Shown piece after piece: positions 55,342-64,000 of a stretch of DNA of 64,000 nt. Numbering within the stretch: position 1 is the stretch's first letter; each line of letters opens with the position of its first letter. This DNA is from Nocardioides silvaticus (lineage in GTDB: Bacteria > Actinomycetota > Actinomycetes > Propionibacteriales > Nocardioidaceae): assembly GCF_003160695.1 (NCBI RefSeq), contig NZ_QGDD01000002.1:496001-560000 (forward strand), given 5' to 3'. The position numbers and the translations under genes were made by a program. Under the pieces are notes generated by a model. It saw nothing but the letters and a program-made list of their open reading frames with translations, was not told the origin of the DNA and searched no databases.

Positions 55342-56334
55342 GTGAGCTCCACCGATGCCGGCACCATCGACCCCGCCGGGGACCCCGGCGACGTCGCTGC
55401 CGCGGCCTGGTCCGGCGTGCACCGCGGACCGCTGCGCGCCGGCGAGTGGGTCCGCCTGGTCGACGGCAAGGGACGCAAGCACAACTTCTGCCTCGAGGCG
55501 GGCAAGCGGTTCTTCTCCAACCGCGGCCACCTCGACCACGACGAGCTGATCGGCCGGGAAGAGGGGTTCACCGTGACCTCCTCGGCCGGCGGCGAGTACC
55601 TCGTCTTCCGGCCGCTGCTGTCGGAGTTCGTCGTCTCGATGCCGCGCGGCGCGGCCGTGGTCTACCCCAAGGACGCGGCCCAGATCGTGGCGATGGCCGA
55701 CATCTTCCCCGGGGCCCACGTGGTCGAGGCCGGGGTCGGGTCCGGAGCGTTGACCTGCTCGCTGCTGCGCGCCGTCGGCCCGCACGGACGGGTCTCCTCC
55801 TACGAGCGGCGCGAGGAGTTCGCCGACGTCGCCCGGCGCAACGTCAGCCAGTTCTTCGGCGCCGCCGAGGGCGAGGCGCACCCGGCCTGGCAGCTGACCA
55901 TCGGTGACCTCGCCGAGGCGCTGCCCGCGTCGGGGGAGCGGTGCGACCGGATCATCCTCGACATGCTGGCCCCCTGGGACTGCCTCGACGCGGCCGCGGA
56001 CGCCCTCCGCCCGGGCGGCATCCTCTGCGCCTACGTCGCGACCACCACCCAGATGTCGCGGTTCGTGGAGACCGTGCGGGTGCACGGCGGGTTCACCGAG
56101 CCGTCCGCGTGGGAGTCGCTGGTGCGGGACTGGCACGTCGAGGGCCTCGCCGTCCGTCCCGGGCACAAGATGATCGGCCACACCGCGTTCCTGGTGACCG
56201 CGCGCCGGATGGCGCCGGGGGAGCGCGCCCCGCGCAAGTCCCGGCGGCCCGCCCCCGGCGCCTACGGGCCCGACTACACCGGGCCCCGCGCGGACGAGGC
56301 GGACCCGCGCACCGACGAGGCCGCGGAGGACTGA
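55342..56334 (+). CDS. trmI: tRNA (adenine-58-N1) methyltransferase TrmI
   Basis: A 330-residue SAM methyltransferase that modifies A58 of tRNAs. VVEAGVGSGALTCSLLRAVGP is the SAM site and LDMLAPWDCLDAAADALRPGG motif IV, preceded by the typical VYPKDAAQIVAMADI. The GTG at 55342 has TAGGCT (55328-55333) 8 nt upstream. In actinobacteria this gene commonly lies close to arc, as here. Confidence 0.9.
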   Translation: MSSTDAGTIDPAGDPGDVAAAAWSGVHRGPLRAGEWVRLVDGKGRKHNFCLEAGKRFFSNRGHLDHDELIGREEGFTVTSSAGGEYLVFRPLLSEFVVSMPRGAAVVYPKDAAQIVAMADIFPGAHVVEAGVGSGALTCSLLRAVGPHGRVSSYERREEFADVARRNVSQFFGAAEGEAHPAWQLTIGDLAEALPASGERCDRIILDMLAPWDCLDAAADALRPGGILCAYVATTTQMSRFVETVRVHGGFTEPSAWESLVRDWHVEGLAVRPGHKMIGHTAFLVTARRMAPGERAPRKSRRPAPGAYGPDYTGPRADEADPRTDEAAED

Positions 56335-57101
56335 TGGCGGCCAAGCCGTTCCTGCTGCTGTCCATCCGCACGGAGGAACGGGCCGCCCTCGACGAGCACG
56401 CCGCGTTCGCGCGCTTCCTCGGTGTCCCGATCGAGGAGGTCCGCCGGTTCGAGCTCGGCACCTCCCCGCTGCCGGACGTCGACCTGGACGCCTGGGCGGG
56501 CATCATCCTCGGCGGCGGTGCCTACAACGCCTCGGACCCCGAGGAGTCGAAGCCCGACGCCCAGGTCCAGGCCGAGCAGGACCTGGCCCGGCTCCTCGAC
56601 GACGTCGTCGCCCGGGACTTCCCGTTCCTCGGCGCCTGCTACGGCATCGGGACGGTCGGCCGGCACCAGGGTGCGGTCGTCGACCGCTCCTGGCCCGAGC
56701 CGGTCGGCCCGGTCAGCGTCGAGCTGACCGACGAGGGCGCCGTCGACCCGCTGTTCGCCGGCCTGCCGCCCGCGTTCACGGCGTACGGAGGGCACAAGGA
56801 GGCCATCAGCCGGCTGCCCGACCACGCCGTCGCCCTCGCCACGTCCGCCGCGGCTCCTGTCCAGGCGTTCCGGGTCGGCAGCAACGTCTACGCGACCCAG
56901 TTCCATCCCGAGCTCGACCTCGGCGGCATCCTCACCCGGATCGCGGTCTACGCCCACCACGGCTACTTCGACCCCTCCGAGCAGGACGTGCTCGGGGCGG
57001 CCGCCGCGGCCGTCACGGTGGTCCACCCGATGACGATCCTGAGGAACTTCGCGGCCCGCTGCCGGCAGGGCGACGGGCAGCCCGACGCAATGCAATCGTG
57101 A
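56334..57101 (+). CDS. Class I glutamine amidotransferase-like protein
   Basis: A 255-residue single-domain amidotransferase. Catalytic Cys in LGACYGIGT and His/Glu in TQFHPEL form the triad. There is no synthetase domain, so it may hydrolyse glutamine or a related amide (such as gamma-glutamyl compounds) by itself. The ATG overlaps the trmI TGA by 1 nt, so the two are coupled. Confidence 0.85.
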   Translation: MAAKPFLLLSIRTEERAALDEHAAFARFLGVPIEEVRRFELGTSPLPDVDLDAWAGIILGGGAYNASDPEESKPDAQVQAEQDLARLLDDVVARDFPFLGACYGIGTVGRHQGAVVDRSWPEPVGPVSVELTDEGAVDPLFAGLPPAFTAYGGHKEAISRLPDHAVALATSAAAPVQAFRVGSNVYATQFHPELDLGGILTRIAVYAHHGYFDPSEQDVLGAAAAAVTVVHPMTILRNFAARCRQGDGQPDAMQS

Positions 57102-57184
57102 CCGACGCCCCGCGAAGTTGCCCTTCCCTGCAACATCCCTCCGAGTAGGGTCGTAGTCAGGTATCGACCAGGAGGTGTGAGCCG

Positions 57185-58936
57185 ATGTCGAGCATGGGTG
57201 CTGACGGGCGTCGCCAGAGCCGCGAGGAGCTCGAGGAGCAGGTGCGCTACCTCGAGGCCGAGATCAACGACCTGCGTCACCGGCTGACCGAGACCCCGGG
57301 TGGGGGGTCGCGCTCGCTGGAGCTGCGGCTCGCCGACGCCCAGCGCTCGCTCGCGGCAGTGACGGCACAGAACGAACGGCTGGCCGGCACCCTGCGGGAG
57401 GCGCGCGACCAGATCCTCAAGCTCAAGGAGGAGGTCGACCGGCTCGCCCAGCCACCGGCCGGGTTCGGCACGTTCCTCCAGCGCAACGAGGACGACTCCG
57501 TCGACGTGCACACCGGTGGCCGCAAGCTGCGCGTCAGCGTGAGCCCCAACGTCGACCTCGACTCCCTGCGGCGCGGCCAGGAGGTCATGCTCAACGAGGC
57601 GCTGAACGTGGTGGCGGCGTTCGACTACGAGACGGTCGGCGAGGTCGTGATGTTCAAGGAGCTGCTCGCTGACGGCGAGCGGGTGCTGGTCATCGCCAAC
57701 GCCGACGAGGAGCGCGTGGTCCGGCTCGCGGAGCCGCTGCTCGACGAGACCCTGCGCGCGGGCGACTCGCTGCTGCTCGACGCCCGCGCGGGCTACGTCT
57801 ACGAGCGGGTGCCGAAGTCGGAGGTCGAGGAGCTGGTCCTCGAAGAGGTCCCCGACATCACCTACGAGACCATCGGCGGGCTCGGCAACCAGATCGAGAT
57901 GATCCAGGACGCCGTCGAGCTGCCCTACCTCTACCCGGAGCTGTTCGCCGAGCACGAGCTGAAGCCGCCGAAGGGGATCCTGCTCTACGGCCCGCCGGGC
58001 TGCGGCAAGACGCTGATCGCGAAGGCGGTCGCGAACTCGCTGGCCAAGAAGGTCGCCGCCAAGACCGGCGCGGAGGGGAAGTCATACTTCCTCAACATCA
58101 AGGGCCCCGAGCTGCTCAACAAGTACGTCGGCGAGACCGAGCGCCACATCCGGCTGGTGTTCCAGCGGGCCCGGGAGAAGGCCAGCAGCGGTACGCCGGT
58201 GATCGTGTTCTTCGACGAGATGGACTCGCTCTTCCGGACCCGCGGCTCGGGCGTCTCCTCCGACGTCGAGAACACCATCGTCCCCCAGCTGCTCAGCGAG
58301 ATCGACGGCGTCGAGCTGCTCGAGAACGTGCTGGTCATCGGCGCCTCGAACCGCGAGGACATGATCGACCCCGCGATCCTCCGGCCGGGCCGGCTGGACG
58401 TGAAGATCAAGATCGAACGGCCCGACGCGGAGTCGGCACGCGACATCTTCAGCAAGTACCTCACGTCGAACCTGCCGCTCCACACCGACGACCTCGCCGA
58501 GTTCGGCGGCGACCCGGCCGCGACGGTCCAGGGCATGATCCGCGCCGCGGTCGAGCGGATGTACTCCGAGACCGAGGAGAACCGCTTCCTCGAGGTCACC
58601 TACGCCAACGGCGACAAGGAGGTCCTGTACTTCAAGGACTTCAACTCCGGCGCGATGATCCAGAACATCGTCGACCGCGCGAAGAAGATGGCGATCAAGG
58701 ACTTCCTCGACCACGACCAGAAGGGGCTGCGGATCTCGCACCTGCTCCAGGCCTGCGTCGACGAGTTCAAGGAGAACGAGGACCTGCCGAACACGACCAA
58801 CCCCGACGACTGGGCCCGCATCTCCGGCAAGAAGGGCGAGCGGATCGTGTTCATCCGCACGCTGATCACCGGGAAGCAGGGCACAGAGCCGGGGCGGTCG
58901 ATCGACACGGTCTCCAACACCGGTCAGTACCTCTGA
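57185..58936 (+). CDS. arc: Proteasome-associated AAA ATPase ARC/Mpa
   Basis: A 583-residue ring-forming unfoldase for Pup-tagged proteins. An N-terminal coiled coil (about 12-88), two OB-like domains, then AAA with GPPGCGKT (269-276) and IVFFDEMDS (about 340-348). The C-terminus ends GQYL, the tail that docks on the 20S proteasome. AGGAGG lies 8 nt before the ATG. TAGGGT at 57146-57151 is the likely -10. No pup, dop or proteasome gene follows in this window. Confidence 0.93.
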   Translation: MSSMGADGRRQSREELEEQVRYLEAEINDLRHRLTETPGGGSRSLELRLADAQRSLAAVTAQNERLAGTLREARDQILKLKEEVDRLAQPPAGFGTFLQRNEDDSVDVHTGGRKLRVSVSPNVDLDSLRRGQEVMLNEALNVVAAFDYETVGEVVMFKELLADGERVLVIANADEERVVRLAEPLLDETLRAGDSLLLDARAGYVYERVPKSEVEELVLEEVPDITYETIGGLGNQIEMIQDAVELPYLYPELFAEHELKPPKGILLYGPPGCGKTLIAKAVANSLAKKVAAKTGAEGKSYFLNIKGPELLNKYVGETERHIRLVFQRAREKASSGTPVIVFFDEMDSLFRTRGSGVSSDVENTIVPQLLSEIDGVELLENVLVIGASNREDMIDPAILRPGRLDVKIKIERPDAESARDIFSKYLTSNLPLHTDDLAEFGGDPAATVQGMIRAAVERMYSETEENRFLEVTYANGDKEVLYFKDFNSGAMIQNIVDRAKKMAIKDFLDHDQKGLRISHLLQACVDEFKENEDLPNTTNPDDWARISGKKGERIVFIRTLITGKQGTEPGRSIDTVSNTGQYL

Positions 58937-58939
58937 GGG

Positions 58940-60040
58940 TCAGGCGCGCGCCTCGATCAGCAGGTTGTACGGCGTCTCCGCGGCGACCACGGCGTGGCTG
59001 AACCCCGCGTCGACGAAGGCCTGGAGCAGCCGCTTCGGACCGGCCTGCGCCCCCAGCGCCTCCCCGCCCTGGTCGATGCTGTTCGGCACGCAGAGCGCGG
59101 AGCTGGCGGCGAAGTAGGTCAGCGCCACCGGGCTGCCGATGCCCGCCTCGAGGGTGTCCTCGGCGTACGGCTCCACGGCGAGCACCCGGCCGCCCGGGGC
59201 GAGGTGCTCGCGGGCGTGGGCCAGGGCGCCGACCGGGTCTCCCATGTCGTGCACGGCGTCGAAGAAGCAGATCAGGTCGTAGCTGCTGTCGTACGACGTC
59301 GCGTCGGCCTGCCGGAACGTGACCCGCCCGGAGACACCGGCCTCGGCCGCCGCCGCGATGGCGCGGCGGACGGACTCCTCGTGGTAGTCCACGCCGTCGA
59401 AGGTGGAGCCGGGGAACCGCTGCGCCATCAGGATGTCGGCGGAGCCGAGCCCGCAGCCGACGTCGAGCACCCGGATGCCCGCTTCGAGCTCCTCGGTCAG
59501 GCCGTCGATCGCGGGGATCCACTCCTGGACGAGCGAGTTGCGGTACTGGGTCGCGAAGAACCGGTCGACGCCGGAGTAGAGACGCGAGTCGTGCTCGTGC
59601 CAGCCGACCCCGTCACCGGTGACGTAGGCGTGGGCGAGCTGGTCGGCTGCGGCCCACACGGCGGCGATGACCTCGAACCCGGCGATCCCCGAGGCGAGGG
59701 TGTTCTCGTCGGCCAGGACCAGGCCGTGCTCGGCCGGCAGTGAGAACGACCGCGTCGGCGCGTCGTACTCGATGTAGCCGCCAGCGGCCTGGGTCGACAG
59801 CCACTCCTGGAGGTAGCGCTCGGCGACGCCGCACCGCTCGGCGAGCTCGGCGACCGTGAAGCGGTCACCCGCCGCAAGCGCGCGCCAGATCCCGAGCCGG
59901 TCACCGAGGTAGACCAGCACGCCGTTGTAGGCGGCGGCCCGGTCCAGGGCGACGCGGGTCGCGAAGCCTTCGAGGCGGGCGAGGTCGAGGGCGGTCTCGA
60001 CGTCGGTGTCGATGTCGGTGTCGATGTCGGTGGTGGTCAT
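58940..60040 (-). CDS. Class I SAM methyltransferase with winged-helix N-terminus
   Basis: A 366-residue methyltransferase resembling the actinobacterial Rv2258c type. The N-terminal winged helix (TVAELAERCGVAERYLQEWLSTQAAGG) is followed by SAM motif I VLDVGCGLGSADI and ICFFDAVHDMGDP. The start region has a DIDTDIDTD repeat encoded by a 12-bp unit. AAGGAG sits close to the ATG at 60040. Convergent with arc, 3 nt apart. Product unknown. Confidence 0.85.
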   Translation of the reverse strand: MTTTDIDTDIDTDVETALDLARLEGFATRVALDRAAAYNGVLVYLGDRLGIWRALAAGDRFTVAELAERCGVAERYLQEWLSTQAAGGYIEYDAPTRSFSLPAEHGLVLADENTLASGIAGFEVIAAVWAAADQLAHAYVTGDGVGWHEHDSRLYSGVDRFFATQYRNSLVQEWIPAIDGLTEELEAGIRVLDVGCGLGSADILMAQRFPGSTFDGVDYHEESVRRAIAAAAEAGVSGRVTFRQADATSYDSSYDLICFFDAVHDMGDPVGALAHAREHLAPGGRVLAVEPYAEDTLEAGIGSPVALTYFAASSALCVPNSIDQGGEALGAQAGPKRLLQAFVDAGFSHAVVAAETPYNLLIEARA

Positions 60041-60189
60041 GGTCCTTCTCCTTCTGCTGGACAGCGCCCGGTGGCGCCGCTGGTGCCCTACCGTCACGTC
60101 CCGTGCTGGCAGGGCGCTGCCGCGCCACCACCACCGCCGGCGAGAGCCGTGACAGAGCCGTGACAGCGGTGGCCCGGAGCATCGGCGAC

Positions 60190-60957
60190 ATGACTCACGA
60201 CCTGATCACTCCGTGCGCCGACGGGCTCGTCGGCGGGACCGTGGGCGCGGCCGACGTCGCGCGGCTCGGCACGGTCCTCGGCGTGTGGGCGCACCCCGAC
60301 GACGAGGCCTACCTCTCCGGTGCCCTGCTGGCCGCGCTGGCGGCCGTCGATCGCCCCGCCGTGTGCGTCACCGCCACCCGCGGGGAGGCCGCGGACCCGG
60401 ACGCCGGGGCGCGGGCGAGAGCGGCCCTCGCTGCGGTCCGCACCCGGGAGCTCGAGGACGCGCTGGCCATCCTCGGTGTCTCCGACCACCACTGGCTCGA
60501 CCTGCCCGACGGCGGGTGCGCCGAGGTCGACGCCGCGGGACCCGTGGCGCGGATCCGGGCCGTGCTCGACCAGGTGCAGCCGGACACCGTGCTCACCTTC
60601 GGCCCGGACGGCGTCACCGGGCACCCCGACCACCGCGCCGTGAGCCGCTGGGTGGACCTCGCGCTCGACCAGGCGGGCGGCGACGTGCGGCTGCTCCACC
60701 CGGTCGAGACGCCGGCGACGGCGCAGCGCGACCGTGAGCTCGACGAGGACTTCGGTGTCTACGAGCTCGGCCGGCCGCGCATCGTCACGCCCGAGGAGGT
60801 CGTCGTGCACCTGGTGCCCGACGACGCCCTGCTCGACCGCAAGGTGGCGGCCCTGCACGCCCAGGCGTCGCAGACGTCGGGGCTGATCGACGCGGTCGGC
60901 ATCGAGCGGTTCCGGCGCTGGGTCTCGGTGGAGGTGTTCGCGGCGCCCGCTCGTTGA
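60190..60957 (+). CDS. PIG-L family (LmbE-like) deacetylase
   Basis: A 255-residue zinc deacetylase. AHPDDEAYLSG (34-44) and GHPDHRAV (about 143) are the metal motifs of the family, which removes acetyl groups from N-acetylglucosaminyl compounds (MshB, Mca and natural-product enzymes). The substrate here is unknown; mycothiol hydrolysis or a glycoside are possible. The TGA overlaps a TTG at 60954 in the frame of the next gene. Confidence 0.85.
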   Translation: MTHDLITPCADGLVGGTVGAADVARLGTVLGVWAHPDDEAYLSGALLAALAAVDRPAVCVTATRGEAADPDAGARARAALAAVRTRELEDALAILGVSDHHWLDLPDGGCAEVDAAGPVARIRAVLDQVQPDTVLTFGPDGVTGHPDHRAVSRWVDLALDQAGGDVRLLHPVETPATAQRDRELDEDFGVYELGRPRIVTPEEVVVHLVPDDALLDRKVAALHAQASQTSGLIDAVGIERFRRWVSVEVFAAPAR

Positions 60958-61007
60958 ACCGCGGAAATCGGGAGAAATCCCCGGTTCAGCTGCGGCATCG
61001 TAGGCGG

Positions 61008-63986
61008 GTGCCCGACCCCGCCGCCGTCGACCGGACGTCGCTCCCGCTGCGGGTCGACCTGCTGGGGCCGCTCGCGCTCCGGGTCCGCGGCACCGAGGTC
61101 GACGTGCCGGGCGTACGACGACGCACCCTGCTCGCGCTCCTGGCGCTGGCCGCCGGCCGGGTGGTCGGTGCCGACCGGCTCGTCGACGGGTTGTGGCCCG
61201 ACGCGCCACCGGACAACGCCGTGCAGGCGCTCTACAGCCACGTGTCCCGGCTCCGAGGCCACCTCGGGCCGCTCGCCGACCGGCTCGAGCGTCACGGTGG
61301 CGGCTACCTGCTGCGTCTGGAGCCCGGCGAGCTGGACCTCGACGCGGCGCGCCGGCTCGGGACGGCGATCGGGGACGGCCGCCCGCCGGTCGAGGCCGCC
61401 GCGCTCGGGAGGGCGGCGCTCGAGCTGTGGCGCGGTCCGGCCCTCGAGGAGTTCCGCGCGGTGCCCGAGCTGGAGGTCGAGGCCGTCGCCGTCGAGGAGC
61501 TGCGGCTCCGACTGGTCGACGACCTGTTGGAAGCGAGGCTCGCCACCGGTGAGCACGGGATCGTGGTGGACTCGGCCCGCGCTACGGCAGCGGCCCCGCT
61601 GCGGGAGCGGACGGCCCTGCTCCACGTCCGTGCGCTGGCTGCGGAGGGCCGCACGGCGGACGCGATGGCAGCGGCCCAGGACTTCCGGCGCCGGGTGATC
61701 GAGGAGGCCGGGCTCGACCCGTCGCCGGCCCTCGCCGAGCTCGAGCAGCAGGTGGCGGCGGGAGGGCTCGCGCCGGCCTCGGCGGCCCCTCCAGCCGCGT
61801 CGACCACGCCGACCCCGCCGTCCCGTCCCGCTCGACGGGTGCGCTCCGAGGGCCCCCTCGTCGGCCGTCGGCACGAGCGGGCGGAAGTGACCCGGCTGCT
61901 TTCGACGCACGGGATGGTCACCCTCGCCGGTCCGGGCGGGGTGGGCAAGACCCGACTGAGCCTCGACATCGCCGCCGACCCGCACGAGCCCGGGCTGCCG
62001 GCCGTGGTGGTCGACCTCGCCGCGGTCGACCGGCCCGAGCGGGTGTGCCAGGCCGTCGTCACGACCCTGGGCCTCCGGCTCGACGGCGACGCGACGGCCG
62101 ACGAAATCGCCGGCGCGTTGTCCGAGGCGCACCTGCTGGTGGTCCTCGACAACTGCGAGCACGTCAGCGACGCCGCCCGCCGACTGGTGGAGGCGCTCGG
62201 GAGGGGCGCGGCCGGTGTCGCGGTGCTGGCCACGTCCAGGGCCAGCCTCAACGCGGCCGGGGAGTACGTCGTACGCCTCCAGCCGCTGTCAGTGCCCCGC
62301 GACGCGACGGACCCGGCCGCGTTCGACCGCCACGACGCCGTCCGGGCCTTCGTGGAACACGCTCGCCGGCGACGTCCGGACTTCGACCTGGCCACCGCGG
62401 ACCCCGACGACCTGGTCGAGGTGCTGCAACGGCTCGACGGGCTGCCGCTCGGGATCGAGCTGGCGGCACGCCAGGTCGCGGTGATGCCGCTGCGCGACGT
62501 CCGGGAGCGGCTCAGCCGGGCTCTGGACCTGGCGACGGGTCGCGGTGACCGCGACGACGAGCGGCAGCGGACGCTGCGAGCGACGATCGACTCGTCGTAC
62601 TGCCTGCTCGCTCCCGGGGAGCAGGCGCTGCTGAGAGCGTTGGCGCCGTTCCCCGGTGGCGCGGACCTGGCGACGGTCGAGGCCGTCGCCGACGATCTCG
62701 GCCCGGCCGTCGACGTGGCGGACCCGGTCGACGCGCTGCACCGGCTGGTCGACGTCTCGCTGCTCACAGCCGACCCCGTGAGCGGCCGATACCGGCTGCT
62801 CTACACGGTGCGCGCCTTCCTGCTCGACGAGCTCACTCGGCTCGGCGAGCTCGAGCGTGCCGAGGAGCGCTTCCTCGACCGGTGCCTGACGGTCGCCGTG
62901 GACGTCGGACGCCGGATCATGGGGCCCGAGGAGGTCGCGATGGATGCGCATCTCCGGGCCGAGCTCGACAACTTCCGCGCAGCACGGGACGTTGCGAGGA
63001 CGCGAGGCCGCGACGACGTGCTGGTCGGGATCACCCTCGCGCTCGAGGAGGGTTCGATCTGGCGGGACCTGCGGGAGCTGTGGGCCTGGGCGCTTGAGCT
63101 GGCCGACGATCCCCGTCTCGCCGGGCACGAGAGCGAGGTGGAGGTGGTCGGCGCCGCTGGCGAGGCCGCCCGGCTGGTCGGCGACCTCGACCGGGCCCGG
63201 ACGCTGGCCGAGCGGGCGATCGCCCTCGCCGGCCCGGACGCCACGCCAGCGCAGCTGCACCGCCCGCTCCGCGTGCTCGGCTCGGTGGCCCACTTCCGTG
63301 GGGACTTCGCCCGGGCCGCGGAGCTCTGGGTCCGTTCGGGCGAGGGCCGCCGCGTCGTGAGCGGCGCCTGGCTGGCCTCCGCTGCGCTCGCGACTGCGTA
63401 CGGAGGCGACCACGAGCGGGCGCGGGAGCTGCTGGACCGAGCACACCCCGCGATCCGGAGGTCCGGCTGCGGGTCCCACGCCGCGTTCGCGGCCTACGTC
63501 GAGGGCGAGCTGCGCGCGACCACGTCGCCGGCCGAGGCAGTCGGCTGCTACCTGGAGGCGATCGAGATGGCCCGGCGGGCCGGCACGACCTTCGTCGTCG
63601 GGGTCGCCAGCGTGGCGCTGGCGTCGGCCCGCACCCGGCTGGGCGACCTGCCCGCAGCCGCACGGGACTTCGCCGAGCTGCTCGACCTCTGGCAGCGCAC
63701 CGGCCACGCCACCCAGCTCTGGACGACGGCGCGCAACGCCGCCGGCCTGCTCGCCGAGGCCGGGCGGCACCGGACGGCGGCGCTGCTGCTGATGGTCGCC
63801 GACGTCCAACCGGGTGCCGCGGCCGTCGGGCCGTCGATCGCGCGCCACAGCAGCCGGGTCTACGTGTCGGTCGACGACCTCGTGCCCGCCCAGGAGCTGA
63901 CGTCGGTGCGCGCCGAAGCGGACCGGCTCACCGCCGGCGAGGTGCTGGACCGCGCACGAGCCGAGCTGATGGCGGTCGCCGGTTGA
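61008..63986 (+). CDS. AfsR/SARP-type transcriptional regulator with NB-ARC ATPase and TPRs
   Basis: A 992-residue regulator. An OmpR-like DNA-binding domain (about 12-95: VDLLGPLALRVRG; QALYSHVSRLRGHL) is followed by a BTAD domain (about 100-250), an NB-ARC-type ATPase with GPGGVGKT (308-315) and LLVVLDNCEH (376-385), a winged helix, and helical repeats to the end. Such proteins activate secondary metabolism or stress operons. GTG 61008 is preferred; CATCGT is 6 nt upstream. TTG 60954 in the same frame would couple it to the PIG-L gene. Confidence 0.85.
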   Translation: MPDPAAVDRTSLPLRVDLLGPLALRVRGTEVDVPGVRRRTLLALLALAAGRVVGADRLVDGLWPDAPPDNAVQALYSHVSRLRGHLGPLADRLERHGGGYLLRLEPGELDLDAARRLGTAIGDGRPPVEAAALGRAALELWRGPALEEFRAVPELEVEAVAVEELRLRLVDDLLEARLATGEHGIVVDSARATAAAPLRERTALLHVRALAAEGRTADAMAAAQDFRRRVIEEAGLDPSPALAELEQQVAAGGLAPASAAPPAASTTPTPPSRPARRVRSEGPLVGRRHERAEVTRLLSTHGMVTLAGPGGVGKTRLSLDIAADPHEPGLPAVVVDLAAVDRPERVCQAVVTTLGLRLDGDATADEIAGALSEAHLLVVLDNCEHVSDAARRLVEALGRGAAGVAVLATSRASLNAAGEYVVRLQPLSVPRDATDPAAFDRHDAVRAFVEHARRRRPDFDLATADPDDLVEVLQRLDGLPLGIELAARQVAVMPLRDVRERLSRALDLATGRGDRDDERQRTLRATIDSSYCLLAPGEQALLRALAPFPGGADLATVEAVADDLGPAVDVADPVDALHRLVDVSLLTADPVSGRYRLLYTVRAFLLDELTRLGELERAEERFLDRCLTVAVDVGRRIMGPEEVAMDAHLRAELDNFRAARDVARTRGRDDVLVGITLALEEGSIWRDLRELWAWALELADDPRLAGHESEVEVVGAAGEAARLVGDLDRARTLAERAIALAGPDATPAQLHRPLRVLGSVAHFRGDFARAAELWVRSGEGRRVVSGAWLASAALATAYGGDHERARELLDRAHPAIRRSGCGSHAAFAAYVEGELRATTSPAEAVGCYLEAIEMARRAGTTFVVGVASVALASARTRLGDLPAAARDFAELLDLWQRTGHATQLWTTARNAAGLLAEAGRHRTAALLLMVADVQPGAAAVGPSIARHSSRVYVSVDDLVPAQELTSVRAEADRLTAGEVLDRARAELMAVAG

Positions 63987-64000
63987 GCCGGGCGCGTCAG

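Noticed and set aside
58940..60040. Horizontal transfer of the methyltransferase on composition alone
   Set aside because: Codon use and GC look like the rest of the window. Only the gene order around arc suggests insertion.

Overview
The window is very GC-rich, densely packed chromosomal DNA of an actinomycete, most likely a Nocardioides-type member of the Propionibacteriales. The main pointers are an InhA-type enoyl reductase beside FabG, the mycothiol ligase MshC with its usual neighbours (a phosphomutase-like protein, DUF3090 and an SCO1664-type protein), the proteasomal ATPase ARC/Mpa, GuaB1, PAC2, DUF3099 and DUF5703 proteins, and an EF-G2-type factor. I see no insertion sequence, prophage, CRISPR array or rRNA. 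One tRNA gene, tRNA-Leu(GAG), is present.

Layout. 1-9.5 kb: lipid and housekeeping genes (DUF3099, dodecin, fabG-fabI, a TIGR02206-like membrane protein, a SixA-like phosphatase, serB, an ABC ATPase, a TauE/SafE exporter, DUF4190 and an alpha/beta hydrolase). 9.5-17.9 kb: a SpoIIE-type phosphatase, a flavin monooxygenase/FMN reductase pair, EF-G2, a PEBP protein, siroheme synthase, an rRNA/tRNA SPOUT methyltransferase and peptide deformylase. 17.9-24.9 kb: an acyl-CoA dehydrogenase pair behind a palindromic operator, galactokinase, GuaB1 and a secreted duplicated-domain protein. 25-33 kb: a membrane Ser/Thr kinase translationally coupled to a sigma factor, RTX-type secreted proteins, a LysR effector domain without a DNA-binding domain, an HNH nuclease, an M23 peptidase behind a structured leader, tRNA-Leu, an esterase and an M20 peptidase. 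33-40 kb: an aldo/keto reductase, UppP, CorA, the mshC cluster and PAC2. 40.2-47 kb: metH under a predicted S-adenosylhomocysteine (SAH) riboswitch, an ATPase-PAS fusion, an aldo/keto reductase and a HAD phosphatase. 47-53 kb: a complete five-gene peptide ABC importer. 53-59 kb: a RecB-like nuclease, a site-2 protease, TrmI, a class I amidotransferase and ARC. 59-64 kb: a methyltransferase, a PIG-L deacetylase and a large SARP/AfsR-type regulator, which together look like a small inserted accessory module.

How the genes work together. Sulfur and one-carbon metabolism recurs: siroheme synthase, MshC for mycothiol, and metH, whose leader can sense SAH. The kinase, sigma factor and RTX gene form a likely signalling-to-surface unit, with an ECF-like promoter element between the sigma factor and the RTX gene. 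ARC is present but the window shows no dop-pup-prcBA-pafA downstream. The accessory module occupies that position.

The most general regulatory observation is that about 27 start codons are preceded, at 6-8 nt, by a TAnnnT hexamer with no ribosome-binding site. This is the architecture of leaderless mRNAs, and it was used to choose many of the start codons below.
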